In this document: piece after piece, positions 11,955 through 23,040 of the stretch
How the letters are laid out: every line of letters starts with the position of its first letter
Position numbering within the stretch: position 1 is the stretch's first letter
From: Clusia tigrina
Lineage: Eukaryota; Arthropoda; Insecta; Diptera; Clusiidae
Assembly: GCA_920105625.2 (NCBI GenBank)
Contig: OV050032.1
Coordinates: forward strand, 15,170,834 to 15,234,833
Direction: 5' to 3'
Length of the DNA stretch: 64,000 bases
Notes under the pieces: generated by a model
The model's database searches: none
What the model saw: only the letters and a program-made list of their open reading frames with translations
Told to the model about the DNA's origin: nothing
Translations under genes and position numbers: made by a program

Positions 11955-13247
11955 CGAGGTGTGATCAAAAGATAACCGTTATTTTCATCTTTTCGTGAGT
12001 TACGTTTGTTCGATGTTCGCATTTTTTTTTCTGTTATGTTGGTACACATGTCTGTTATATATGTTGGCAATACCAACCATTTGTTTGTTGTCAGTTTGAT
12101 TTTGACAGATAAAAAGGTTAGTCGAGTTTTGGTGTGCTCTTCGATTTTGTACTATTCGAAAAAATGGATCAAAGAAACTGTATTCAGTTTTGTGTAAAAA
12201 ATGAAATTAAATGCGCAAGGACATTTGAAATGTTGACTGTGGCCTTTGGCGAGTCTACTATGAGCAGAACACAAGTTCAATTGTGGTATAACCGGTTTAA
12301 GGAAGGCCGAGAAGATGTCAATGACGATGCTCGTCCTGGTCGCCCGAGCACGTCAACAACCGATGAAAACCTTGACGCAGTGAATAAAATTATTTTGGAT
12401 AATCGTCGAATCACTATCAGAGAGGTTGCTGGTGATTTTGGCATATCGTTCGGCTCATGCCAAGCAATTTTTACGGATGTTTTAGGCATGAAACGTGCGG
12501 CAACGAAGATTGTTCCAAAATTGCTAAATTTTGAGCAAAAACAACGTCGCATGGACATCGCTCAGGAGCTGTTGAACATCGTCAACGACGATCCAGATTT
12601 CCTCAAAAAGATCATACTCTGGTGACGAATCGTGGGTGTATGGCTATGACATTCCCAATGGAAACGTCCAGATGAGCCAAGACCGAAAAAAGCACGTCAA
12701 GTTCGGTCGAACGTAAAGGTTTTGCTGACAGTTTTCTTTGATTGCAATGGCGTGGTGCATCATGAATTCTTGCCACAAGGTCGTGCGGTCAACAAGGAAT
12801 ACTACCTTGAAGTTATGCGCCGTTTGCGAGAAGCAATTCGTCAGAAACGCCCAGAATTGTGGAAAAACCAATCATGGATTTTGCACCATGATAACGCACC
12901 AGTTCACTCATCGATGCTTGTGCGTAATTTTTTGGCCAAAAACAAAACCGTTATCATGCCTCAACCACCGTATTCACCGGACTTGGCCCCCGCTGACTTT
13001 TTCCTCATTCCAAAACTTAAGACACCGACGAAAGGAAAGCGTTTTGCTACGATTGAGGAGCAAAAAGAAAAATCGAAACAGGAGCTGTTGGCGTTTCAGA
13101 AGTGTTTCGAGGATTGGAAAAAACGCTGGCATAAGTGTATTATATCTGAGGGGAATTACTTTCAAGGGGACAAAATGGTTGTTGATGAATAAATAAATAC
13201 TTAATTTTTTGATCACACAATAACGGTTCTTTTTTGATCACACCTCG
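11955..13247 (+). mobile_element. mariner transposon copy 2, near full length (1293 bp)
   Basis: Both terminal repeats are complete: CGAGGTGTGATC at 11955 and GATCACACCTCG ending at 13247. They are followed inward by AACCGTTATT and its complement, and the two inverted repeats match over about 28 bases with small differences. The left flank is TA; the right flank reads TG, so the second TA of the target duplication may be mutated. Length matches a canonical 1.3-kb mariner. The transposase frame is broken (see 12164-13192). Confidence 0.96.
12164..13192 (+). pseudogene. mariner transposase with frameshifts
   Basis: The frame opens with MDQRNCIQFCVKNEIKC and runs 154 codons through the helix-turn-helix region to NDDPDFLKKI (about 12611). 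A frameshift comes next, directly before GDESWVYGYD (first catalytic Asp). A second break follows YDIPN, where a short stretch appears lost before WKRPDEPRPKKARQV. The frame then stays open through NVKVLLTVFFDCNGVVHHEFLPQG, HHDNAPVHS (second Asp) and YSPDLAPADFFLIPKLK (third Asp) to a TAA at 13190. All three catalytic residues of the D,D34D triad are therefore present but in different frames. Total span is about 343 codons, the family's normal size. Confidence 0.92.
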
Positions 13248-13289
13248 TGTATGGGTATTTGCCCACTTTTGTCACTGCCAGTTTTGGGA

Positions 13290-14700
13290 GGCATTTACAC
13301 CACTGATAAAGCAGCTACTTCGCAAACTGCTCTGTCGGGCAAGAGATGGAAGGGAGGCGCTAAAGAGTATTGAGCAGTAGTTACCCTGGACAGTGGAAAT
13401 GCGTTTAACTCCGCAAACTGGGAGAAGACATTAAATGCCTTAGCGGACCTGAAAATACCTCTTTATTTATAGCATATTGTGAGAAATTACTTTGAAAACA
13501 GGGTAATAGTGTACGACACAGAGGACGGACCGAAGGAATATCGCGTCACAAGAGGCAACCTACAAGGATCTGTATTGGGACCTGTCCTGTGGAGTGTAAG
13601 GTATGACGGAGTTCCAAGGATCCAAAAACCGACGGGGGTCAGTATTGTTGGCTATGCCGATGATATTGCTGTCGTAGTAGTTGCTAAAAAGCTGGAGCAA
13701 GTTGTTGCGAAATGCAATCAAACCATTCGCAGTATAAGGGTATGGCTTCAGAAAAACGATCTTCAGCTGGCAGACAACAAAACGGAAGTAGTGCTGATGA
13801 GCAGCGGGAAGGGAATGGAGACTATGACGATCCGTGTGGGAGAGCACAATATTACGTCCTCTCCAAACCTCAAATACCTTGGAGTCCAGTATAGCTAGCA
13901 GGCATAATTTCAGAGATCATATGAGCTACGCCAGCGAGAAAGCCTCCAGAACCTGTGCTAGGCTTATACCAAACATAGGTGGTCCAAAACAGCCCATAAG
14001 AGAACTTCGCACAAGCGTCACAAAGTCGATTCTCCAATACGCTGCTCCTATATGAGCCTCTGCCACTAAACACAAGTCATATATGAAGAGTGCAGTATCC
14101 GTATACAGGCTGCCATCGATAAGAGTGAGTTGCGCGTTCAGAACGGTATCAGATGATGCAGCTAGTGTCATTGCCAACTGCTGCCCAGCCGACAGTGTAG
14201 CGAGAAAGCAAAAACAGGCATACATGTCCCGGGAAAACTAGGATAATGGACAGTCGGCAGAAAAGATCGACGAAGAACGCATCATGGAAAGGCAGCACAG
14301 ATGGGATAACTCGTTAAATTATGGGATAACTCGTCATTTCACAGGCCGCTGCACCTATGAAATGATACCAGATATCAGAGCATGGACAACGAGGAAACAT
14401 GGTGACATGAACTACTATCTGATGCAACTCATGTCGGGACATGGGTGTTTTAGGAATTACAGCACGTGGAGGATCCCCACGGATCGACGGATGCGAGGAC
14501 GTGCTCTTGGAGTTCGTAAGGTTTGCAACCCAACGTCTCACTCTTGAAATATTGATGCGGAGGCCCCTAACCCCGACCGGATTGATACAGTTTATGCTCA
14601 GCTCGGAGGAGGCATGGGAAGAAGCCAATAGGATTGTTGTGCAGTTCAAGGCTACGACGGTACGAGCAACTAGCTCGATCAATAGCAAGAAAAATTAGTA
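13290..14700 (+). pseudogene. reverse transcriptase and C-terminus of an R1-clade-like non-LTR retrotransposon
   Basis: From about 13300 one frame gives KAATSQTALSGKRWKGGAKEY, a TGA stop at 13371, VVTLDSGNAFNSANWEK, a TAG at 13470, and IVRNYFENRVIVYD. It continues open to 13896 through GNLQGSVLGPVLW and the catalytic box GYADDIA (YADD at 13653-13664), ending NLKYLGVQ. The next frame resumes NFRDHMSYASEKASRTCARL..LQYAAPI, then SVYRLPSIRVSCAFRTVSDDAASVIA (thumb and linker). After about 14284 come WTTRKHGDMNYYLMQLMSGHGCFRNY and a final EDVLLEFVRFATQRL. The order and motifs fit R1-type elements that lack RNase H. At least two stops and three or more frameshifts make it dead. It starts within 50 bases of the mariner's right end and lacks the endonuclease half. 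Confidence 0.85.
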
Positions 14701-15786
14701 ATTGAACACACCTGCCCGGAGAAGCAATACCCTAGTTGGCAAGCACCGACGGGAGTACAGGATAGAGTACCAATGGTGGTTTAGTACGTAGGCACAAATA
14801 GCTTTCTAATTTATGAGTGAATCGTACATGCTGAGCGCGCCCGTGCTGAGCGCTGAAAGTTTCTTCAGAAGATTAATCCCTTTGTCTGAGCATGAAGTAA
14901 ATAGTTTGATTCCAAGTATACCAGGTTATTCCTCCAGTCTTTCAGGTCAGCCTGAAATATTTCCGATAGTTCTCAACTGGTTATTATTCTGCTGCGTTGA
15001 GAATCTTCCAGAACTATTTCAATTTCTGCTCTCATCCTTTAGTGAGACTTTATCAAGCATACAAATCATTGGGAAAACCCTTTCTAGCGTGGACATAATC
15101 GGGCTCCAATTCTTGCATATTAAAAGTGAAAGCACGCGAACAATATAAAAGCGAAATGCGGGCGCTCTCATAAAACGCGCAAGCCAATAGTTTAGGAGAG
15201 CTTATGAAACTTAATAGAGCGTAAATAAGAGCAATTGAGAGTTAAGTGCACTTGTTTAATGGTATTTTGTATTATTCACTCGTTATCCAGTGAATCCATC
15301 AGCTTCATTTTCGATAATAAAAGTTTATTAACCGCACTAGCTCCAGTGCAGAGGCAGTGACTTGGCTGCAGTCAAAGTGGCGTGCAGTTCACAAAGGATA
15401 TGGTACAACGGCAAGTAAGGAGAACAACGAAACAAAGAAAGTCAGTGCCCTTTGGGTTTTTACCGTTTCTTAAGGATGACAAATGCTCATGTGCACATGC
15501 TCTTGAACCAATATGGGCATCAGATTGAACCGAGGGTCCGCCGCTAAGCACCGGTGGATTTGGGTGGGTAATCGTGGCTTGCATTTGGAAGAAGTACTTT
15601 ATTTGAACATCGTTTTGATTTTCACTTGCGATGTGCTTTCTGGGGAACTTCTTCTCGAGCTATTTCTGTTCAATGACCGCATTTTTAATTTTATTCATTT
15701 TGAAACAAATTCACAATTTTATATGAAGGCAGTGAATGGAATGGAATGCATTTCCTTGCGGTTAGATCGAATTGAATTTGCAGCTC
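14701..15786. other. unassigned; possible solo LTR-like or promoter-like segment
   Basis: CAATATAAAAGCG (about 15139-15151, TATA-like) is followed about 175 bases later by ATAATAAAAGTTTATT (polyadenylation-like, near 15315). This spacing and order would fit a U3-R segment of an LTR. I could not find matching ends, a target duplication or a partner LTR, so this stays a suggestion. Confidence 0.2.
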
Positions 15787-16345
15787 TGAAATCGGAAGTC
15801 GGAACTCACAGAAGTCGCGGTCAATGAAAGCCATTCGGGGTCATTGAAGGTAAACAAAGTCTCGGTTATAATATCTGAAGTCAAGTCAAATGAAGTCTAA
15901 AGGAGTCAACTTAATACACAGGTTAATCTTAAAAAGTCCTTTGCAGTTGGAAACGCAGCCAATTTGTTGTCATATGACGTCAATTGAGTTCGTATGAAAA
16001 GGGAAATGCATTCAATTCAAGTCGAGAGAGAACTTATGTGAATTCCATGCAGACAATTGCAGTCAATTTGAAGTCATTGGAAGTCATTGCATGTTACTTG
16101 AAATAAAAGATAAATTAAGTCGAATGTAATCAAGTGAAGTCACAAGAATTCACTTGAAATCAATTGGTTTAAATTGAAGTTAAAAATGAAGACTCTTGAA
16201 GTAGAAGAAAACTGATGCGAAATTCCTGGAAAGAAAAATGAAGTCACTTCAAGTGCACCGAAGTTAACTGAAATGAAAAATAAAGCGACGGAAAGTTTAA
16301 AATGAAGTCAATACACGTCATTTGCGCTTAAAAATCAAGTCATTT
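15787..16345 (+). repeat. strand-specific cluster of AAGTC motifs
   Basis: Fifteen copies of AAGTC, often as GAAGTCA or CAAGTCA, occur between 15796 and 16341. I counted none of its complement GACTT in the same span. Chance predicts about one copy per kilobase per strand. Spacing is irregular (about 5 to 80 bases) and there is no conserved longer unit, so it is not a simple tandem array. Function is unknown. Confidence 0.75.
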
Positions 16346-17081
16346 GTTGTCTACTCTAATGGTGGCTTCCTAGTCATCAGATTGGTGGATGTCACATGTC
16401 ACGAACGGTCGATCCATTTGTGTTGACTTGTGGGTATGTCTCACTTAGTTCGCTTTCAGAGAGTTTGAAGCGATGTCAGGAAACTACTTCACTCGATGTT
16501 CTTCAAAATATGGCACCACAGACACACTCGTACATTGAAAAAGTTCTCCCTGCTTAGAGCGATCAAGAGCATTGCTTCAGTGTTCTGGTGTGAGATTGCT
16601 TAATGCTCGTGCCTGAAATGAACTCTACCCACTCGCCTCCCAGACTTATTCGCCCACCCTCTTGCATTGTCGTCTAATGTGTTTATAATTAATCCGATAT
16701 CTGGCTGCCCCTGGACAGGCATAATTTTCAGAAATTTCCGCCATTGAAAAACTTCTTCTCGCAAAGTTGTAAATTCAATTATGCCGTCAACTCACACTTG
16801 GCACACTTGCCCCAGCAAGCCCTGCCCCGACTAATGCCGTCAAATGTGCGCAAGCGAGCCGACCGCACAAACAGCGTGCCATGCCACCAAGCAGGCTGCC
16901 TCTAAGTGCACGGAATATGCCCGTCACCGCGCAACCTGGCAACTGCGCTGCCATATGCCTCGTCTGCAAGTCTGCGCTAAATGAGTAAACAAATTCGAGG
17001 ACTTTTGATGGCATATCCCTAGGGACACTCAACTCCGCTGAAGAAAAGGCACAGTACCAGCAGCAGCACCAGCAGCACCAC

Positions 17082-17112
<31 letters not shown>

Positions 17113-18250
17113 AAAACACATGCATTGCAAGTTCTTCAGTTGCTGCTGCTCTGCTCGTGTTCGAGGGGGTGTGGGCGCACCACAGAGGTCAATGGAAGCC
17201 CACACATTACTGACGCCTGCATGAGAACACGACTGCGAGTACGAGTGTGTACCTGCGCCGCACTGCAGACATGTGAGGAAAGCTAGTGCGGTTAACACTT
17301 CTCGCTGGGTGACTGCGCTGGACGAACGCGGGCTGGCTGCCATCTTGCCTGTGTTTTTCTGCGTTTATTTTCTTGTGCAAAATGGAAATATATGCAATCC
17401 TTCATAAGCAAGGACGCGGCGGTGCAGAAGCAGGGGAGGCAGGATGGCACGAAGACACGATGGCTGGATGGCGGGATGGCACGCCATCATGTCAGAGCTG
17501 GGTATCTGTTTACCCAATCATGTAAACTTTTCAATAAAAGTTGAATGTTTGCATTTCGTGTCAATAACCCGTGGTGACAAGGTGAGAGGGAGATGCTCTA
17601 TGCGTCAACTTTCTAAGGCGACATATTTCAATGGTACGAGTATTTATTGCTGACTACACTGTTGAAATTTAAGTTAAGTGGAATTGCTTTTCTTACCACA
17701 ATGTCTGGCATTGGGAATACGTACCTGGAATAAAGAAGAGAAAATAAATATGAGAACGCTTTTAAGAAATTACATAGAATGATTTAATATTTATATATAC
17801 TCCTACATAGAGAGAGTAGCTATTTACGAGCATGGCCTGTAGGGATTGAGGGGATCAAATGTGGTCTTAACTGCATCGACACGTAACACAACTGAGTATA
17901 TGGCACCACCGAATCATGCAACACAACTCGTAATACTTTCTGGGAGGAGATGATAAGGTGTGAGTACCACGAAATCAGTCGCCGGTGTAGGCAATTGAAT
18001 TGGAAGTAAAGAAGCATGGCGCTACTGCGTGTAGATTCGATCGGCACGAGGTCCTTAAAGTCATTGGCAGGTGACAAGCTTAGTACATTCAGTGAGAGTC
18101 TCACGACTTCATGCGCGGATCGGAGAAGCTGAACATAGTACTTGTAGGAAGTTATCACCATGAGACTGTAGATGTGCCGTGCAAGCTGTTCTTTAAAAGG
18201 AACGCTTCATTGCATGGCTCGGTGTTTTATGTGGTGGGAAGTGAAGCCAA
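16346..18250. other. unassigned sequence
   Basis: No gene is recognised apart from the CAG tract listed separately. An octamer TACGAGTA lies at 17635-17642. Confidence 0.4.
17055..17107. repeat. CAG/ACC-CAG trinucleotide repeat
   Basis: Interrupted CAG units (CAGCAGCACCAGCAG...) end in about nine pure CAG. On the minus strand the frames encode Ala, Cys or Leu runs. The flanking open frames on the minus strand lack family resemblance. Confidence 0.85.
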
Positions 18251-18395
18251 ATGTTGTATATAATGACAAAGCAATGATAGCAATGATAGGGAAGTAAAGC
18301 TAATAAGTGTTGAATATAACGACAAAGCAATGATAGCAATGATAGGGAAGTGCAGCTAATAAGTGTTGAATATAATGACAAAGCAATGATAACTC
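18251..18395. repeat. 56-bp tandem repeat, about 2.5 copies
   Basis: Units starting GTTGTATATAATGACAAAGC (18253), GTTGAATATAACGACAAAGC (18309) and GTTGAATATAATGACAAAGC (18365) are spaced exactly 56 bases apart. The third breaks off after CAATGATAACTC. Within each unit GCAATGATA is itself doubled. Confidence 0.92.
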
Positions 18396-21300
18396 AAACC
18401 AAGATGATAAGGCTTGGTTTGGCCAGGCTTTTATTCAAAGATATTCCACACTTGTGAAGAAAATTGACAATACAGAGACTGATTTCTCTAAAACTGAAGT
18501 TTTCAACTTAATCTTCCTTGTTTCCATGAAATTGTCATATAGCAGGATCTCCGTAACATAATCCATAAGATATGTGAGCTCATTCAGACTCTCCACCTTA
18601 GTATCTATTTGGGAAGTACGTATAACGTAAGAGATAAAAATCTGATGGGGACAAAAAAAAAACCACAAACAATTTCTCATGTGAGTATGCGGGGCAACCC
18701 GCACTTATTCCTAATTCGTCCCTGAAATTATTACTATTACTATATTCCTCCTTCTCTATGTGAGCAGATGGTTCCCTGCATACCCGGGTGCTTCTCGTTA
18801 TCTCGCATTGTCTTCTAAAATCAAACTTTGATGGGATTAGCTTTACCCGTGCTAGTAGATTCTAGATGTTGCGAAGTCCTTTTGCTCTACGTGTACCCTC
18901 GCATAGTTATGCCTTGGGTGCGCCGGTTGAGAGATTCAGTAATAACTGTTCTGCCTAAATCGAACGCGGACTTCGAACTTTTCAGTTTGTACGTGAACGA
19001 AGTATTGTGTGGGAGAGCGGGAAACACACACAAAAACGAATTAAATCAAGTGAGAGTGCACTTCAACCCGAAGGTATGGCTTTCCGCTGTCAGGATGCTG
19101 TAGGATGTCTGCCTGCTTGCCAATTTTCGTTTTCCCATTTCACTGCGGTTTACTTTTTCAATTTGCCATCACTCCCAGATTTGTTGCTGTTGTTGCGCGT
19201 ACTTCTCCCAATTCAATTCGAAATCTTGTGATGCCACTCAAAACCATTTTACAAATACTCTCGCCAAATCGAATTCATGATGGGCGCTGGTGTCATGACA
19301 TTAATATCCTTCGGACCGTTCTTGTTGGAATGTGAGATGCCATTCATTCTGCTCATAACGCATGTTGAACAGGGCCGCTGCGCGTCGTTGCCAAATGGCT
19401 GAACAAATGCTGCGAAGAAAGTGAATTCTGGCGATAGGATTTGCTTTGGTGCTAATTTTGGGCTCTGCGGTCTATCAAAGTGGCTCTATGGAAATGGAAA
19501 TGGAAAAACGAAAGAGGGAAATGTGCTCTGTGATCGCTTCCACTGGCAGTTATTGGGTGAGGCGCTGTCTCATTGTTCGTTTCGAGTCAGTCGAAAGCGT
19601 TTCGTGTTGGGCTTTCTTATCATTTCAATTTAAGTGCAGCAAAATTTGCCGGATGTTTATTTAAGCGGCTCAAACCTTCAGTCGCCTAAGAGTGTTTATG
19701 GGCAATTTAACTGCCGGTCCTCAAGGATGTAAATAGCGGGTAAACTAAAAACAGGATTATGTAGTCTCGGTTTCAATGGTTCCAGCCTTCATTGCTTATT
19801 TATTGAAACTACTCTTTTAAGTCTGCAGTTGTTTCTTTGGGTTCTCTAAAGTGGGATCACCACAACTTTTCTCAGCTTTTCTCCCCTCTCTGTAGTACAT
19901 TACCATTACGAATATGTTCCTGGGACACGGGAAAACTAGACTGGCTAGCGGTGGAATACACAATGCAAGACAGAGGCACATGTCGAAATATCGGGAGTCA
20001 TTACTATTTGCGTACGGAGCGGTTTTGGAGACGTCACCATGGTTTAAGAGCACTCCCAATACTTCGATTGCACTGTTCTTGAGCCAGTTAAAATTCACTT
20101 TCTTGCGGTGAAGTTCTTCCTGCAGCCAGCTTCCAACCGCATGCCCTCACTCGACCGTTCTGTGACAATCGTTGTGCAGATTCGCAATTTTAATGCAAAC
20201 AGATTTCTCGCCAATGCTACAATAATGGCAATAAGCAGATTTTCCTTCCGTCAATGAATGAATGAATCGAACAATATCGACTGAATGATATGCGTTTGTA
20301 TTTGTGTGCTGTGCTTTTGCATCGCCGGCCACAATGCCAGCAAGGCCAGCACAATTTCAGGCAGCTGTAAAGTGAGGTGAAATTGGCATTCAAGAAAATT
20401 GTAACAACAATCATAATATCATAACAAGAGCAGCAACAGAAGCAGAACGTCCTTTGCCGTCGAATGTATGCGAAAGAAGCGCCACCAACAACACAAGGAG
20501 GGCAGATAGCGCGCCTCTGCCAGTTCTCGGCCCTGCCGAGGAGCATCGTTGTAGCAGTGCAGTGAACAAAATCACAATGCAATAAAATAGTCAATTCGTA
20601 TTTAACCCATAAGGACGTCTGCTTCCAGTTGTCTGCTCTTCCTGTTCTGGTTGTTATTTGCCTCACTCCGTTTATTGTAAGCGGAACTAGACGTTTAGAC
20701 TGGGGATGGCAGAGACGATGACGATGTTCCTGTCACGAGTGTTACAATGCAAATGTGAATGGTTGTAAATGCAACATGGTAAACACATTGATGGCCACGT
20801 TACAAACACACATAAACCCACAGAAAAACACGCAGTCACATATGCCAACGTTTACTGCATGTAATCACAGTTAAACTGAACGTAACTGAGCACTTTTCTT
20901 ACAACAACTTGGCGGAATTATTTCGCAAGGCTGCTCCCTGTTTGCGAGCGGAGTAGGTAAGAAGTACAGGGCGAAAACGCTGACTCGCAGCCTCCGATAT
21001 CGGTTTCCAATTTCGTTACTCGATTGCCCCTTGAATTCCCTCGTGGCATTTGTCAACTTTCTGGGCATGTACTTCCTGCTATTTCGCTGAGCTGCACAAA
21101 TAGCCATGCAAAGTGGCCAGAGTGAGTGTGTACGATTGGTACTGGCAAGAGCAACTGTGAGCACACTCAAAGAGAAATTATTGTAGAGCACTGTTCCAAT
21201 GCTATGCAACAGTTGAAGGGCTCTTTGTTCCGTCACTGTTGAGCCTCAATCGACCTACGTTGAAAGTTAAACAATTCCAAATTACTTACGCAGAGGTTTC

Positions 21301-21648
21301 TATTAAGCGTGATTGATCTTTAAAGAGGAGTGGTGTGACTTGCGTATGACAGTTTATTTAATGTAGAAGCATATTTAATGTGGAGAAATACATCGGTCTC
21401 TATGGCTTTAGTTAGTTAGGCCAATATGTGTCTTTGTTCGACATTTTCCTTGGATCCTGCAATTGCTCTTGGTATCTTGGCTGAGAAGAGTGGTTTAAGA
21501 ACACCGATAGCATCAAATCCTCACTTCTTGGTATTCGGTTGGCATCATCACTTCCGCGAACTTGCGCCATCTCTGAATTCTTTAGCTGATAAGTAATTTG
21601 TTTGCGTACTATGAAGATCGCAGCACTATTTTTGCTACAAAGAATCTT
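18396..21648. other. unassigned sequence
   Basis: No supported gene, RNA or mobile element is seen. Scattered short frames lack ATG-initiated conserved products. Confidence 0.4.
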
Positions 21649-22790
21649 AGTGGCCGCCTAGTTTGCCAAAAGCACAGTTGAGCACACATAATGGCCCATT
21701 GTGATACCACGGTGTGGCGCCGTTCAAGCACTGACTAAAAAGTTCTCTTACTTGGGATGGTGATAGTCAGCGCAAGGACAGCGCCGGGAAAGGCACGACA
21801 CTATCATGTTGCAGGAAACCATCCTGATAGTGTGATGAACCTTGCTATGTCCCTAATATTCAAGGATGACAGCTCTGTCAGGCTTGTAAGAAATTGGGCA
21901 CCAAAGGTGCGAATTCTTCTTCTGCTCAAGGATGGGCAGTGGCATATGAGGTGGGAAACCGTCTCGTCCTCCTCCTCGGAGCCACAGCTTCGGCAAAAAT
22001 CGTTTGAGGGTAGGCCCAGTATTTCCGCATGCTGTCCCAGTAAGCAGTGGCCGGTCGAAACCGATACAGTTGTCGACAGTGATACGCGATCAAGTCGAAG
22101 AAGTTGATTGGTTCTGTTTTGGTACATTCTTGCCCAATTTAGTCTAGCCGTGTGGCAGGATTCCTCGTCAGCCCAGGATTTGTAGGCGTCAGTCAGATAT
22201 TTCCGTTTGATATCGAGCTTGCCTGTTGCCAGTGGAATGCCGATGTTTACGGAGGGCTGAATTTCCTGCAGTAGCGTGCCTGTCTTGGCAAGCTCGTCCG
22301 CCTCGCAGTTTCCCGGGATTTCGCTATGTCCGGGAACCTAGACTAGGTGCACCCGAGAGTAACTTGTGAGCTCATTTAAAGATGTTCGATATTCATGAAC
22401 GAGTCTTGAGGTGGCCGTGGAGCCAAAAAGAGATTTAATGGCGGCTTGACTGTCTGAGAAGATAGATACGTCGACTGCGCCGATATCGCTACTTAGCATA
22501 TATTTGACTGCGTGATAAGTGACCATGACCTCAGCCTGAAAGACGCTGCAATGGTCGGGGAGACGTAGGGAGATGTTTAAGTCCAGTTTATCGGAAAAGA
22601 TACCGCTGCCGACTCTACCTCCAAGTTTGGAACCGTCGGTATAGATTTCGACCGTTTCACCAACGATTAGGACTTTTGAAGTCCAGTCATTTCTGCTTGG
22701 AATAGTCCAGTCATTTCTGCTTGGAATAGTGAGGCCGAATTCCCTGTTCAAATCGGGATAGACCGACATGTAATCGATAAAGTTGGGCCA
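21649..22790 (-). pseudogene. RNase H and CCHC end of a non-LTR retrotransposon (TACC-tail family), copy 1
   Basis: Read on the minus strand, IYTDGSKLGGRVGSGIFSDK begins the RNase H fold (first catalytic Asp), followed by AEVMVTYHAVKY and DVSIFSDSQAAIKSL (second acidic motif). Next is an in-frame TAG at 22338-22340 where related proteins have Trp, then VPGHSEIPGNCEADELAK. A long open stretch ends with the zinc knuckle CRSCGSEEEDETVSHLICHCP and RDIARFITLSGWFPAT. A 24-bp in-frame tandem duplication (TIPSRNDW twice) lies upstream near 22681-22728. The 3' UTR runs to GGCGGCCACT (21649), where the sister copy at 46 kb has its TACC repeats; here no tail is visible. The element is 5'-incomplete and dead. 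Confidence 0.88.
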
Positions 22791-23040
22791 CTGTTTTTGT
22801 TTGTTGTCCCTTTATTTGTGTCAGACCGTTTATACGGCTTAGGCCATGCTTGGCGAGATCTTCTCTGAAATCTGACATATGTCAGATATCATTCACATAT
22901 ATCATTCCATCGATTTTATAAGGAGCTAAAGTGTGCTTTACTCTAATTTCCTGCAATTTTTCCAAAGTTTCTGTTCCGGAAATTTTATGAGCCATCAGCC
23001 CAAAAGTTCGCTGAAATGTCCCTATGACCGTCACCGAAGA
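22791..23040 (-). other. coding-like stretch upstream of the retroelement end
   Basis: On the minus strand one frame reads TVIGTFQRTFGLMAHKISG, then ETLEKLQEIRVKHTLAPYK, then IDGMIYVNDI and a TGA. After that stop it continues in the same frame HMSDFREDLAKHGLSRINGL and TQIKGQQTKTV toward the RNase H segment. About 85 codons with a single stop and mixed, non-repetitive composition look like once-coding sequence. It could be an internal part of the same element (possibly ORF1-like, brought close by deletion) or an exon relic. I cannot name a family. Confidence 0.4.
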
